Below are positions 36,401-47,627 of a stretch of 64,000 nucleotides of DNA, in pieces. Numbering within the stretch: position 1 is the first letter of the stretch; each line of letters starts with the position of its first letter. A program made the position numbers and the translations under genes. Location: assembly GCA_964036275.1 (NCBI GenBank), contig OZ038433.1, positions 25,651,485 to 25,715,484 of the forward strand. Direction: 5' to 3'. The stretch comes from Litoditis marina. Its lineage: Eukaryota > Nematoda > Chromadorea > Rhabditida > Rhabditidae. The notes under the pieces are model-generated. The model worked only from the letters and a program-made list of their open reading frames with translations, was not told the DNA's origin and made no database searches.

Positions 36401-38735
36401 CCATTAAAAAAATTACTTTTCTAGGTTCGGAAAGAATGCCACAGAACACGTGTACGCGCACTCAGGCAACAGAACGAGCATTTGATCTCATACCTCGAGG
36501 TGAGCGTTATAAATATAAGTATTCATATATAACAACTTTCACAGCGGTTAGTTGAAGCAAAATAATTCACTAGGAACTGATGCATAAGACTTTACACTGC
36601 AACTTTTTTGCGAGCCTTGTTTCTCAATTCATACTGAGTTGAGTAGTCACTAGTCACATAGTATACTGATACTCCAGCTAGGCCTAACATTTATTGGAAT
36701 ATTGATTTTAGGAAAAAAAGGTATTGCACGAATTGGTGGGATATTGAAATTCATTAGAGGGGGACAGGGCAGGTCGGGGTCGTTATAGTGTCCCCAATCT
36801 TCTAACCGAAGATAGCCGAGAAACAAAATACTGTTTTCTAGAGCGTGATGGGTCTCGGTTCGAGTATGGCCTTATTCCCCTTTGCTATTGTGGCTGTATC
36901 GATTGCCATTACCTCCTATGAGGCTAGAATATGTGTCTCTACCATTCTGATTGCACTGATTATTATGCTTCCCCATTCTCTGTGCGCTGTTACCCTGGTA
37001 GAACTCGCCCGCAGCAATCGTATGAAAGTCAAAATATGGTGGATAAACAAGACTTCGACCCAAAGAGGATGGACTCAAGAATTTGAGAAGAGAATGGAGG
37101 AAAGGAGATTTTGATACGTGAAGTAAACAAATCGGGACATTCATAACTATCATTTCTGAGGAAACAATAAAATATGTACATCTGATGTTCGGCTTTCTGC
37201 AAAGTGTTGGGCCGAATTAACCATAAATTTGGGGTGTAACTCAAAAAAACGCAAAGTGGTGATTTAGAGCCATATATGGCCCCCTATCAAGCACATTCCA
37301 ACATTAATTGAATAGTCATGTCAATGTCAGGCGTTTGACGTAAAGCCATAACTTGGCGAAGTTCGGTTTCACTTTCATCGTGAAATGAATTTCATAACCG
37401 TTATATGGAACATACCTATTTGACAACTGGTAGAAAGCCTCCCTCTCTGCAGTTTCGAAATGATCAAAAGACTCCAACAGGGCACGTTCTTGTTTGATAA
37501 TAGCATGCTCTTCGGTGAGCAGATGAAGATATCTGGAAATGCAGATGAAACATGAAAATATTGAAAATTACACGGAAGAATGGAGTTCGTCCAGTCTCAG
37601 CTTCAATCAAATATTGCAATAATAGAGATGAATGAGACAAGATAGGTTTAAGATACCAAGAGGATACCAAGATTTATCAAGATAGAGATAGGCATTTTCA
37701 TAAGCTTTTGCCGAAATAGGCCATAATTTTGTCAGGATAGACGAGATAGGCGAAAACTGAGACGCCCATCGATGTAAAAATAAAACATCTACAGTGACTG
37801 TATGCTCCTTGAATTGTTTATTTTGCTGGAATTCATTACAGTCTATTGCAAAAAAGTGTACCTCTCTTGTTGCTAAAATTGGAATTGGAAACGAAGAAGA
37901 ACAAACTGACCTATCTTCGCCACGACTCGTTCTATCTAAATCGTCGTGAATTTCTTTCAACCTGGACTGAATGCTCTTGATTTCTGCTTGTTTTTCTCGG
38001 CGTATTTTCTGGGCGTCACTCAATTTTTCTTCCCACTGTAAGTATTCAGTCTTTGACTGTTCCCGAGCTACATTGAAAACAATGAAAATTCGCTTTGACA
38101 CAGTATAAGTATACTGTATACAGCCAATTTCATAACAAACTTCTTAGAGTTTTTGAGAAAACATAAAACGTACGAGTTTGTCCATATGCGAGGATTCGTA
38201 AGTTCAAGGATTGATGCGCAGAAGGTTACAAATCAGTTATTTACACTTAGGAGACGAGAGTGAGAGCTCATGGTTTTGAGGTATTAAATGAAGAAGACAT
38301 CGGCAAACTATAAAAATCTTTATGAGAAAACAAAAACTAACCATCATGACATCCGACTGAGCTTCTTTCACTGCCTTGATACCAATGAACTCCTCATAGG
38401 AAGCAACAGCTGATTCAGCATTCCGTCTGAAACAGAAAATATAACTTTATAATAACTTGTATTTACATAGATTAGAAAAACCCAGAAACCGTAGTAGTGA
38501 AAATACAGCCTCGGTAATCCGCCCAATAGAGGAAGGCTTGTCAAGACGTATTCTACAACTTTGGAAGAGGCAGTTAACGAAAACAACAGCCGCTCATGAA
38601 GGTCAACAAAGTTTCTCAAAAATCTCACCTTAACAGCCCTTGATGAGCGTTCTGTGAAGCGATGATACTCGTACTGAAATGACGAGACAACGAACTGTAA
38701 ACGGAACGCAACCCATGCGGGCGGCATAGAAACAT
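30492..38735 (-). CDS. CCDC51: MITOK / CCDC51, mitochondrial potassium channel subunit
   Basis: Nine exons agree in phase: 38629-38735, 38342-38426, 37911-38092, 37416-37532, 32277-32386, 31951-32048, 31498-31599, 30877-30984 and 30492-30647, coding for about 354 residues (human 411). The N terminus MFLCRPHGLRSVYSSLSRHF is a basic, serine-rich mitochondrial presequence. ASYEEFIGIKAVKEAQ matches the family's YEEFVGLNEVREAQ. A coiled coil follows, then ASHERERERAEKTKWW and a first membrane segment (SLVGALIGIMG). The C terminus has a second membrane segment, VVFLYTALGVTIPLVFAFF, ending RGG. MITOK forms the pore of the mitochondrial inner-membrane ATP-sensitive potassium channel. Exon 3 uses a weak acceptor (gtcaaag). 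Intron 4 is 5029 bp and contains receptor B on the other strand. Confidence 0.9.
32411..32600. repeat. GTTAAC-rich element, GGGCGAATTCTTTATTTAAC family
   Basis: The segment is dense in gttaacc and ggttaac words and ends gttaaataaagaattcgccc, the reverse complement of the start of the repeat at 49247. Both also share a second end, cgaatttcgttaaccct-like. It lies just upstream of MITOK exon 5. Confidence 0.65.
33268..37114 (+). CDS. Receptor B: seven-transmembrane receptor-like gene nested in MITOK intron 4
   Basis: Exons 33268-33400, 33815-34077, 34440-34575, 34990-35129, 35425-35499 and 36842-37114; exons 4-5 are repeated at 35990-36129 and 36425-36499. The start is MNISSDKLDEMTKKVNTD. Hydrophobic segments include GVLLTLFTIYNLTVA, YPILLYIMLASAVNSVVL, FMQLYFSLVGFTMLS, WKIVLLTSMVLHVCGTLIV, FLVSIVLYGFMCGCYIMF, ALFPFAIVAVSIAI and IALIIMLPHSLCAVTLVELA, giving seven. 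The protein ends in a basic tail (EKRMEERRF). All splice sites are canonical and phases agree. Only one copy of exons 4-5 can be used per message, because exon 5 ends in phase 0 and exon 4 begins in phase 1. Likely a chemosensory-type receptor by topology; the family is not recognised. Confidence 0.75.
34771..35770. repeat. 1000-bp tandem duplication, copy 1
   Basis: It begins aggtctactgtatgttc and contains receptor B exons 4 and 5. The adjoining copy starts exactly 1000 bp later, and the two looked identical throughout on reading. Confidence 0.95.
35771..36770. repeat. 1000-bp tandem duplication, copy 2
   Basis: This is the second copy. Directly after it the word aggtc occurs once more (36771-36775) before unique sequence, so the breakpoints share a 5-bp microhomology. 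Confidence 0.95.
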
Positions 38736-39217
38736 CCCTGAAAAGGTTAGAGCTATAATAAACTGCTGAACCGAACAGTTCCCGGACTTGACTGTGAAAT
38801 CATACTATCTATCTTCTTCGGTGAATGAATCAACAAAAAATGCGAACCACCAATCAAAATAAAACAACAATCATTCAAGAAGTTCGCGTAAGAGTGGTGG
38901 GCTAGGACTTGAATCAGAGATTGAGTCCGTTATCTATCAAACGCTTGTGTTGCTAACAAATTGATGAAGAAAAAATAACAAAATATGAAGAAACAAATAA
39001 TAAAATAATCAATGACTTGATGAAAGTGGTAATCTGGAGAAGACAGAAAACGCGCCCCAAACCTCTCGTTCAGACCGCAACGCGCTCGGCGTATTTCAGG
39101 GTCCTCCCCCCTTTTTTTCGATTCGTCGTTACGTTGAGCCATGCTACTCGTTCCATCCCAACCTTTTTCTTTGTTCTAATTGTTACAATATCTTCTCATT
39201 TCGTTTTCAGATCGTCC
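38736..39217. promoter_or_regulatory. Head-to-head promoter region, MITOK and TTC5
   Basis: Only 482 bp separate the start codons of the divergent MITOK and TTC5 genes. The segment includes a GC-rich patch at about 39048-39110 (cgcgcccc, gcaacgcgctcggcgtat) amid AT-rich sequence. TTC5 has an acceptor (gttttcag) seven bases before its ATG, so its 5' UTR is either spliced here or a spliced leader is added. Confidence 0.5.
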
Positions 39218-42200
39218 ATGGATCGAGCATTGACTAAAATTAGCGAGATCGAAGATTTCCGCGACGGTTACTTTGAGATAAATCCATTCAAGTCTGAAGC
39301 CGAGAGAGTAGAAGCTGTAAGAACGTTAGCTATGGATCTAATCAGGGTGAGATAAGAGGTTTTTAATTCAGCAAGTAATAAAAGCAAACGTTTGGGGCTG
39401 CTTTTGGTTTCAGTTTTCGATTGTATCATCGATCGGGCACCGGCTGCAAATAACTTGTCTATTATTTGGTATAGCTAAAACCTTTCTCATTTTGCTTCCC
39501 CTGCGATCGCAAGTCTTCTCCACTGTCTTTTGGTGTTTTCGGTAAAATCTAGCCTAAAATCATCTAATAAGTTTTTGCACTGGCACGAATTATGGAATAT
39601 GGACCAGCGATGTGGCTGGAAGAAAAGAAAAAGAAAATTCGGAACATTCCTTGAACCTTCAATAGGAAGTTGTTCACCTGTTAGAACATATTCCACAAGC
39701 CGATCAGATTTTTTCAATAAATTGGATCATACGTGAACGTTAGGTGGCTTTGTTGCCCTCAAGAATTGATTGAAACAATGAAAATCGAGTGTTTCATTTG
39801 AGCAACCAAACTACAAAACTGGGTGGAAGATTAGCATTTCAGCAGTGAAGTGTGATATTAGGGTAGTTCAAAATCCCTTTAGGAATAAAATCAGGTTATT
39901 TAATAGATTATTGTGTTAGGCATTGAACGATCTTCTTGTTTTATTGTCTCTATTTGTTTTCAGCCTATTGCGGACAATCTACAGAAAATTCCACCAATAC
40001 ATTCTGCGTCAGATCATTTTGTCTGTGGATCTATTCTGAGTCGGTGTTTGGAGTATGAAAAACTTGCAAATGAACATCTCAGCAGCGCTCTCAAACTTGG
40101 TTAGTTTCAGTTTGTTGTGTGTTCGCTACATTATCTTCAGGAAGTAGGTAATGATGTAAAAATATTACTGCTTATTATTTCTCAAGTACATCTGACACGA
40201 ATAGTTCCGAGCACATCACATTCTTTTCTTCATCACAAAAAAGAATACTCCTGTGACTGTTTTACCGACTTTAAGACGTGAAATTTAGTTTAGATCCGGA
40301 AAATGTTGTTGGTTGGACAGATATGGCCGTAGTCATGTTGGCGAAGCCGGATCTAGATTTTGCTGTGTTCTGTCTTGAGGTATTTTCAATCAATTTTTCT
40401 TTTGAAAATGTAAAGATGCCGATGATTTGATTGGTTGGTCATATATTATTGATCCGGGCATTTGTGCCTGTTTTTATCTAACCAGTTTGTGGGAAGCCGT
40501 CAAAAGTTGAAGTAATCCAAAACAAAAATCGGTTACCGTTGAAACTAGAGGTAAAAACCAACTTCTGCCTTATGTTTTTTTTTTCAATATTGCTAGTTAC
40601 TGACAGTGAACATGACAGCTTCACGTTCATTTCAATCGTGCATATAGGCATAGGGATGGTAAGACGAAATAATGTTGTTTCTCTTGTTTGCTGAACAAGA
40701 TGAAGCAATTATATCGAGTTTTCACTCACAGGAATCGTTGCGATTACGTCGAACGAGCAAAGCCCTTTACCTGATGTCGGTCATTCTCAGAGCGAGGATA
40801 AACGACATACCCGCCAATTGCTACAAAGATAGGAAAGAACTAATGTGAGTTTTCGAATGTTTCCTGGGTTTGTGTGGAAAAAGTAGCATGCTCAGCATAC
40901 ATGAGGCGACTTTATTGTCCACAAAAACTCATTGAAAATCAAGTGTTTTATTTGGGTGAAGATAGTAAAAACTGGGTGGAAAGTGAGGTTTTCAACCGTG
41001 AAATAACAATTTTTGAAACTAGGTCAGTTCAAACTCTCGATCTTGAAGATAAACAGGTGATTCAATTTTCAATACGACAAAGTCGTCCTACGTTTGATGC
41101 TCAGGGAAGTTGTGCTTTCGCTCTTACCCCACTGGTAGTTTGTGTTTGATTCTCCACCCGCAGTATTTTAAAGAGAAAATGGCGTGAAAATAAAATGTGT
41201 GAAGAGGGGGGGGGGGGGGGGGTGGAACTCTATTGCAACATCGTACAATCACCCCACCCAACCATTAATGGAAATGGGGATGAGAGTCTATCTTTCACAT
41301 GCATCTTTCACTGAAGGTTCGATCAAATCTGAAGGGGTCAACCGGTCATCGTTCAACTACTTCTTCGTGGCGACTATCACTTGCGAGCCGTAATATGGCT
41401 GAAAAAGTGGGAAACTGGTTGGAATTTATGTTACTTCAACCTATGTTTGCAGGGAACGTGCCCGAGATTTTGCGCAAGAAGCTGTTGATGAGGATCCGAA
41501 ATCTGGAGAAGCCCACCTGTCGCTCGGAAGCTCTCAGTTGATGCTCTTCTTCTCCACCGCACAAACTAAGCCGGAATTAAGGGTAAGTCAGCCCGTATCA
41601 CACACTGGGGCGCTTCCTAGAGATTCACGAAGAAAAGACCGTTTTCAAACTTCTGGCTGATTGGACAACTCACAACTGTACTGTGTGAGATCAGCATTCG
41701 ATCAGTGTCGGTGATCAGCATTTGGACTTGATAGCAATACCGAGAAAGATTTAAGTGGAGTTGGATTGCGTTTAACTTGAATGTAACTAATATTATTTAT
41801 GTTAATTTCTTTGTTTGTTTCGAGGGAACTGAGAAACCGGGAATGTTTAACGTGGATGCAATTACAGGGGTGACCACAAGTTGCACGCGTGCAAAATTTT
41901 TAGGGGGGGGGGGGGTCGTAAAAGGCTCAACAGAACCGAAATTTTTTTAACAAATTATGGTGATTTTTGCCAAATTTCGTGAAATTCTCCCAAGTTTGAC
42001 GAATAGTTTCGTATTTTTCGATCGATTGCTATTTTTAAGGGGGAGGGGTCGTACCGGGGGTAGGGTCGGTCAACCTTTTGGTCACCCCTGTGCAATTACC
42101 AGTAAGGTAGCGACAAAAATCAGTTCGTTTTCATATGTAAACACGTGAAAAAATATTATTATTTCTTATCGAAAGTAGTACGATTCTCTTCGGCGAAAAA

Positions 42201-45200
42201 GTAGTCCGTTTTTCAATTTTTTCTGACTATTTTTCTACGTGGATGGAATCTTAGGGTTTTCTCTAAACGTTTTCGTTGGTGTTTCAGTGGTTCTGTGAGC
42301 GGTGTGCTTTGAGGAAGGCGGTGAGCGGTGTGCTTTGAGGAATCTGCGATTACAGACATCTTATTTTGTATTTATTATATAATTGTATTATAGACAGCTG
42401 CGATCGCATCCTACAAGACCGCCCTCTCTCTGGATAAATTGTACCGAAATCCTGATCTACACATCAATTTAAGCACTGCTTTACGGTATGATTTTTTTCT
42501 CGGGGCAGATGTTCCAAGGACAAAAAAAACGGAGTGAATCTTAAAAGGCAACCGGTTTTTGGTTAAAAACTTGAAACAACCACAACCCAATTTAAGATCG
42601 AAGAGCTCTAGTACTATCTCAAATGTATGGCAATTGCCTGTGCGTGCAGTGGTTAAGAGTGTTTTATTCAAGTGAGAAGTGATTGTTTGTCTATGATCTC
42701 TGATACGTTCATATCAATCCAAGTACGTACGATTATAATGTTAGTTTTACTTTTACTTCCTAGACCAAACCCGATGTGGTATAATCGCGCGGAGCGCGAA
42801 GCGCTCTGCGTGAGTTGTCTTTGGTTTGGCCATTGCGGACTCGTTTTTTCCTTTTAATTAACAAAAATCTTCAAACATATTCTTTTTTTGAAAACTAAAA
42901 GGAGAGAACGTTAGAGAATCACGAATTGAACATTGTGTGAAAATTTCAGCCAAATCGGATTATTTTCGCCTGAGTTATGGTTTCGTGTCGTTGTTGAAAA
43001 GTTCCGCCGTAATTCGTCCCTCGTCCCTCCTCCCTCCTCCCTCCTCCCTCCTCCCTCCTCCCTCCTCCCTCCTCCCTCCTCCCTCCTCCCTCCTCCCTCC
43101 TCCCTCACGGAATTCTGTCCGCATCGTAGTGGAAAAACTACTGAACCAATTTGGCTGAAATTTGAAACATCTATTCTATGGCAAAAGTTAGCTCGTCGCG
43201 CCAAGTATGAAATGTATATGTAATCTCTGGCGCCGGGCGCGGGCGCCAATAATAATAATAATAATAATAATCTTTTACGGCAACTATTTCAGCCGTGTGT
43301 TACTTTATTCATACAAATACAACCGAGACAATTATCACATTCCAGTATGGGCGCCAAAAACGACTATTGGAAAAACTATCGAACCGATTTAGCTGAAATT
43401 TGAAACATGAGTTCTAATGCAAAATTTAGCATGTCGCGCCAAATATGAGATGTATAGCTCCTCATTGGCCCGGGCGCGGGCGACAATAGGCGCCAAAAAC
43501 CACTATTGGAAAAACTACCGAACCGATTTAGCTGAAATTTGAAACATGAGTTATAATGCAAAAGTTAGCCCGTCGCGCCAAATATGAGATGAATACATCA
43601 TCATTGGCGCCCGGCGCTGGCGCCAATAGGCGCCAAAAACGGCAAAACACTATTTATCATCAACTAAAATGTTGAACACTAATAGAAATTGAATAATTTG
43701 AAGGAAAGTGTGAAAGTCAAATTTTTCTTCTGGCGCTCGAACCAGGCGCCAGATGGCGCCAAAACCCAAACTCACGACAGCGTCAATGGAATCGTCTGAA
43801 ATTCGGTACACTAAATAACTATCACATGGCAAGTAAGATGCTCAATCTGAAAATCAAAAAAAGTTCTGTTGGCATTGTGCGCTGGCGCCAATTGACGCCA
43901 AAGTTGGAAAAATATCAGTTATCGACAATCAAACTGTTTCAAGTTAACAGATATTGAATATTCCAATGTGAAATAAAGATCCACAAATTCAAAATCGAAT
44001 TTTATCGTCTGGCTCGGAACAGACGCCAAATGGCGCCAAAACAAAAACACACGAAACTGACAATTGAATAGTTTGAATATTGCTCCAATCAGTAACTGAC
44101 ATATGTAGTGTGTACTGGTAGCTCAAAAACCTAGAAAATTTCGTTTCGTTCTGGCGCCAGACGCGTGTGTCAATTGACGCAGGAATGAAAAAAAGTTTCA
44201 ACGAAGGTTTTTGATGTGGTATTGGAAATAATGGCTATCTTGTAAGTGAGTTGGTGTCTCTAATTGTAGATTTGTCAATGGCGCCAATCCCCATCGCTTA
44301 TCGCCGCTAAAAGCGGTGTACATGTCAATCGGAACGTTTAGCGTTTTTTTTCAGTTGTTGATAGTCACAGAGCCAGTAACCTGCGTTATATTACAACATC
44401 AGCAATTTTATGGTCTGCATTCGGCTTCGTGCACACACAAAACTGAGATTTCCATAATAATATAATGAGTTCACAAGATTCACTCTGTGAATAGGCAACA
44501 TATGAAGTTGTAGGAGTACAACTAGCAAAAAAAGGACAATTAGTAAAAAGTGGGGGAACCAACAAATGTGTGAGTTGTGTTTGGTTCGACCTCGATATCA
44601 GCAAAAAGTGAACGATACGAATTGCTGTGATACTGTAGCAGAAGTATTCTGCAAAAATAGAACAATACAAATGTTGCACAATGGTTCACAACGCACGCAT
44701 GTCGTCAAAGCACACATGAAATACCCTTCGGCATTTTCTGGAATATCATGCGGGCTTCGTGAACCATTGTGCGACATTTGTATTGTTCTATTTTTGCAGA
44801 ATACTTCTGCTACAGTATCACAGCAATTCGTATCGTTCACTTTTTGCTGATATCGAGGTCGAACCAAACACAACTCACACATTTGTTGGTTCCCCCACTT
44901 TTTACTAATCGATGTTTTATTTGATGTGGAGACTCGAGAGAATGCTGCGATTTTAAGAGAGTATGGGAATCGGGAATGTTTCAGTGTCAAGTTTTACACA
45001 TCAAAATGTTTCATCTGGTCCATGACCGATCTCCTAATTTTTCTGTAATATTGTAAGAAATTGTAAGATTATAATTTTGCAGATACGACGAAGATTTTGC
45101 TGCCACACTGTATCATCTCCAACAGGCTGTAAAGTATGATCCCAGTAGTGACTATTCGACGAAACGTCTCAACTCGCTCACTAAATATTTGGAAAGTGTA

Positions 45201-46682
45201 GCAACTACTATCGAGAAGAAGGGTAGGTTGTCTTACTCTGATTTGTGTGCATTTACTTCTCGTGGTTTTTGGGTTTGCGGATATCTCATATTGCTGTGGT
45301 GTGATGTGTGATCGGTGAAGTTGTGAAACTTTATTTTTGCCTCTGCTTGCTTCAGTTTATTCTTACAGGAAAGATGAAGGCAAAGCGAATTGAAGAACTG
45401 TTGAGCCCGAGCAATATGGTGAAAGTCAGATCAAAAGTTAGTTTTGGTTTTAAAAAGTATATGCTATCTTCATTACTCAAATCTGTAAAGCGGAAATACG
45501 AGAGTGGAGTAAAGTTCTTTTGTTTGTTTCTAAAATTAAATCAAGTCTTCATAACATGAGTTATGATACTGATTTTGCCCATTAGGGTGCCCCTTTTGTA
45601 CAATATAGTTTTGACATTTTTTGCCCATCTCCAATGGTGTATAGTCAGAGAGAGGCACATTCAGCCAAAGTAACTCAAAAAGTGGGTGTGTTTGTGTTAC
45701 TGTGATTGAAATGAGCTAGTAATAGTAGATATAAGTTTGATTTACTGCGTAATGTATGAAGAACATCATGTGAAAGTTCTCAACTCATGAGTTACTACAG
45801 TTTTTTCGTTGAATTCGGTTCATTTGTTCTCCATATTTACAAACCACGTAGTTATTCGATTTTTTCAGTCACCCAAAGCAGTGTCCATATCAGATCTTAT
45901 GAAGGACCCAGCTAAGAACAAGGACAAGGTGTTATTAGCCTTTGTTGCTACCACAATACAAGCGGATGAAGAATCGCCGCTGTAAGTTGGTCGTAAAGGC
46001 CTTGTCGAAGCCGAAAAATTTCAAAATTACGCTGATTTTTTGTCATTTTAGATGAAATTCTCGCAATTGTGAAGAATTATCTCTTATTTTTCGGCAAATT
46101 TCCATTTTTAAGAGGGAGGGGTCGTCCCGGCGGTAAGTTCGGTCAACTTTATGATCACCCCTGTTCCGCTTTCTTTCCTGAAATGGGCCATATATAAAGG
46201 TGGATAGGTGGACTGAATGCAATACAAATTTAGCTGACGGCTGGTATCAGCCCTTGCTATAAATGGCAGTGGAAAAACGTAAATATCACAGGAATCAACA
46301 GTTTGTTAACAGACGCAATCTGTGTGTGTGTTCATCTCAGTTGTTCAGAACACTTGTCGCATTTGATACGGAGAAAACGTTCTTCGCTGTCACCATCTAC
46401 AACTGTGCCCTTTCTTTCGGATTTGTCATCGGAGATGCTCTCACCATTGCAGCGCCAATAGTGAAACATATCGAGGTTCATATCAAGGATTTCTTTACCT
46501 TTAAAGTCGATATTAGTTTTTATTATATATGTAGTGAAAATCTATCGGTTCTAGTGAAAGCGAGGGGGTATCGGGAGAGAACGTATTATTTTAGGCAGTG
46601 TTTCTCAAAAATCTTATTAGCTCTGAAAGCTCCGCACCTGGATAAGTATTTTAGCAGTACAATAGTGTCAATATGTTGGTAA
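39218..46682 (+). CDS. TTC5: TTC5 / STRAP, tetratricopeptide protein with C-terminal OB fold
   Basis: Exons 39218-39346, 39964-40099, 40294-40379, 40732-40844, 41453-41582, 42394-42485, 45083-45222, 45369-45436, 45869-45981 and 46349 onward, all in phase. FRDGYFEINPFKSEAERV matches the human TTC5 start. TPR-like helices follow: LDPENVVGWTDMAVVMLA, AVDEDPKSGEAHLSLGSSQL, SLDKLYRNPDLHINLSTAL (human has NPDLHLNRATL) and AVKYDPSSDYSTKRLNSL. KMKAKRIEELLSPS leads to an OB-fold region with FAVTIYNCALSFGFVIGDAL. In animals TTC5 is a p300 cofactor in stress responses and also recognises nascent tubulin to trigger tubulin mRNA decay. The stop at 46680-46682 comes from reading through; a further terminal exon near 46797 is possible. 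Confidence 0.9.
41865..42090. repeat. MITE-like element, CAGGGGTGACC family
   Basis: It starts caggggtgaccacaag and ends ggtcacccctg as terminal inverted repeats, with poly-G and aggggtcgtaccggg inside. A related copy, missing the left end, is at 45991-46163 (ending gatcacccctg). Both lie in TTC5 introns. Confidence 0.7.
42098..42235. repeat. Degenerate CACCAGTAAGGT-family element
   Basis: It starts accagtaaggtag and contains aaaaagtagtccgttttt and ttttttctgacta, as in the copies at 3571 and 30048. It directly follows the CAGGGGTGACC element. Confidence 0.55.
43017..43107. repeat. Heptamer satellite (CCTCCCT)n
   Basis: About 12 perfect heptamers lie in a TTC5 intron. The repeat is open in several frames (PPSSLL or GRREEGG type), which produces false open frames on both strands. 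Confidence 0.95.
43125..44330. repeat. GGCGCC-punctuated tandem repeat region
   Basis: Units of about 138 bp begin ggaaaaactaccgaaccgat and contain agctgaaatttgaaacatga, gtcgcgccaaatatgagatg and ggcgccaataggcgcc. Clear starts are at 43131, 43369 and 43508. GGCGCC words continue at irregular spacing to 44286. An (AAT)n run is at 43248-43272. The whole block is inside TTC5 intron 6. Confidence 0.75.
44540..44908. mobile_element. Long near-perfect palindrome (foldback or MITE element)
   Basis: Arms of about 150 bp (44540-44690 and 44759-44908) are reverse complements with very few mismatches, separated by a 68-bp loop. The outer ends read ttagtaaaaagtgggggaac and the mirror image. No transposase gene is present. 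It lies in TTC5 intron 6. Confidence 0.8.
45991..46163. repeat. CAGGGGTGACC-family element, truncated at left
   Basis: It shares tcgtaaa.ggc, gaaattctc, catttttaag.gggaggggtc and the end gatcacccctg with 41865-42090. It starts directly after TTC5 exon 9, in the intron. Confidence 0.65.
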
Positions 46683-47627
46683 TGTATATTGTTTTATTTA
46701 TCTGAGTAATTAGTATATGTTTACTTTATCCAGGGATTGAAATAAGAAATTCGCTTCGGTTTTCTCTCTATTTTCAATGTTTATGTTGCAGAATATAAAG
46801 CTATCCCCGTCGCATGTGATACCTTCGATGTACGTCGTACGAGTAGTTTTCCCGGGTCTTCTGAGAAGAAATGGTCAAGTAGTTCCCTCCTCCCAAGTAG
46901 TGCCCATGAATTGTACTACTTCGATATAATTGTTTTCTGTTCTGTTTGAAATGATACGTTTAGATAATGGTGACCGATATATTATATATTCAGACAGGTG
47001 CACAGTTATTCAAGTTTTTTTTTAGCTATTTCAGTATATTTTCTATTTTAGTTATGATAAATAATGTATTCGGTGATCTCAATTGATCTCGTTGAGTTAT
47101 ATTTTCACTGTTATTGTTTTTGAGCATCTTGATTGGCTCACATTTTTTAGGAGTTCTGCATAGTTGTTTTGTTTGAATGTTTATTACAATTAAAAGTTTT
47201 TTCCCATATTTGCACAGTATACGCATGAAAAAAGAGCTGTTGTAGTTCCATTAGCAAAATCAATTTACAGAACGATGTAGTTTGCACAGTTTGCGAGACC
47301 ATCGCGCTTTTATAAGTTTGAAGTTTAGAAAACATTCCCGTATATACGTATTGCTAATGTGCGAGAAATAAATATGGTGAAAGTACCATTGCAATAGAAT
47401 GTTTGGGATCCTATCTCGAGCTCGAGCTCGAGCATTACACAGCCATCACTTGAGAAAGAGGACTTTGTTGTTCAAACGATTCACGTTGACAGTTACTTCC
47501 AGCAGCAACAGGTTTCACAGGATGAACTCGTGAAAGATCGGGGTTTCGGGGCAGTTTTCACACGCAACCGGGTTACATGCGCGGAAAACTTTTGGCTGTT
47601 TCTCAAATGCAACCAGACAGTGTGTAT
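46683..47627. other. Intergenic region between convergent genes
   Basis: A possible extra TTC5 exon follows a gttgcag acceptor at 46796; one reading encodes RRTSSFPGSSEKKWSSSS before a stop. An aataaa lies at 47369. The palindromic run ctcgagctcgagctcgag is at 47416-47433. Nothing else was recognised. Confidence 0.4.

Noticed and set aside
42911..43249. Open frames rich in PPSSLL and GRREEGG on both strands
   Set aside because: They come from the CCTCCCT satellite.
44566..44990. Long open frames on both strands with near-identical peptides
   Set aside because: They mirror each other because the segment is a palindrome; no gene is needed.
46797..46948. Terminal TTC5 exon
   Set aside because: It has a good acceptor, but no donor was found that joins it in phase to the OB-fold exon; mentioned only as a possibility.
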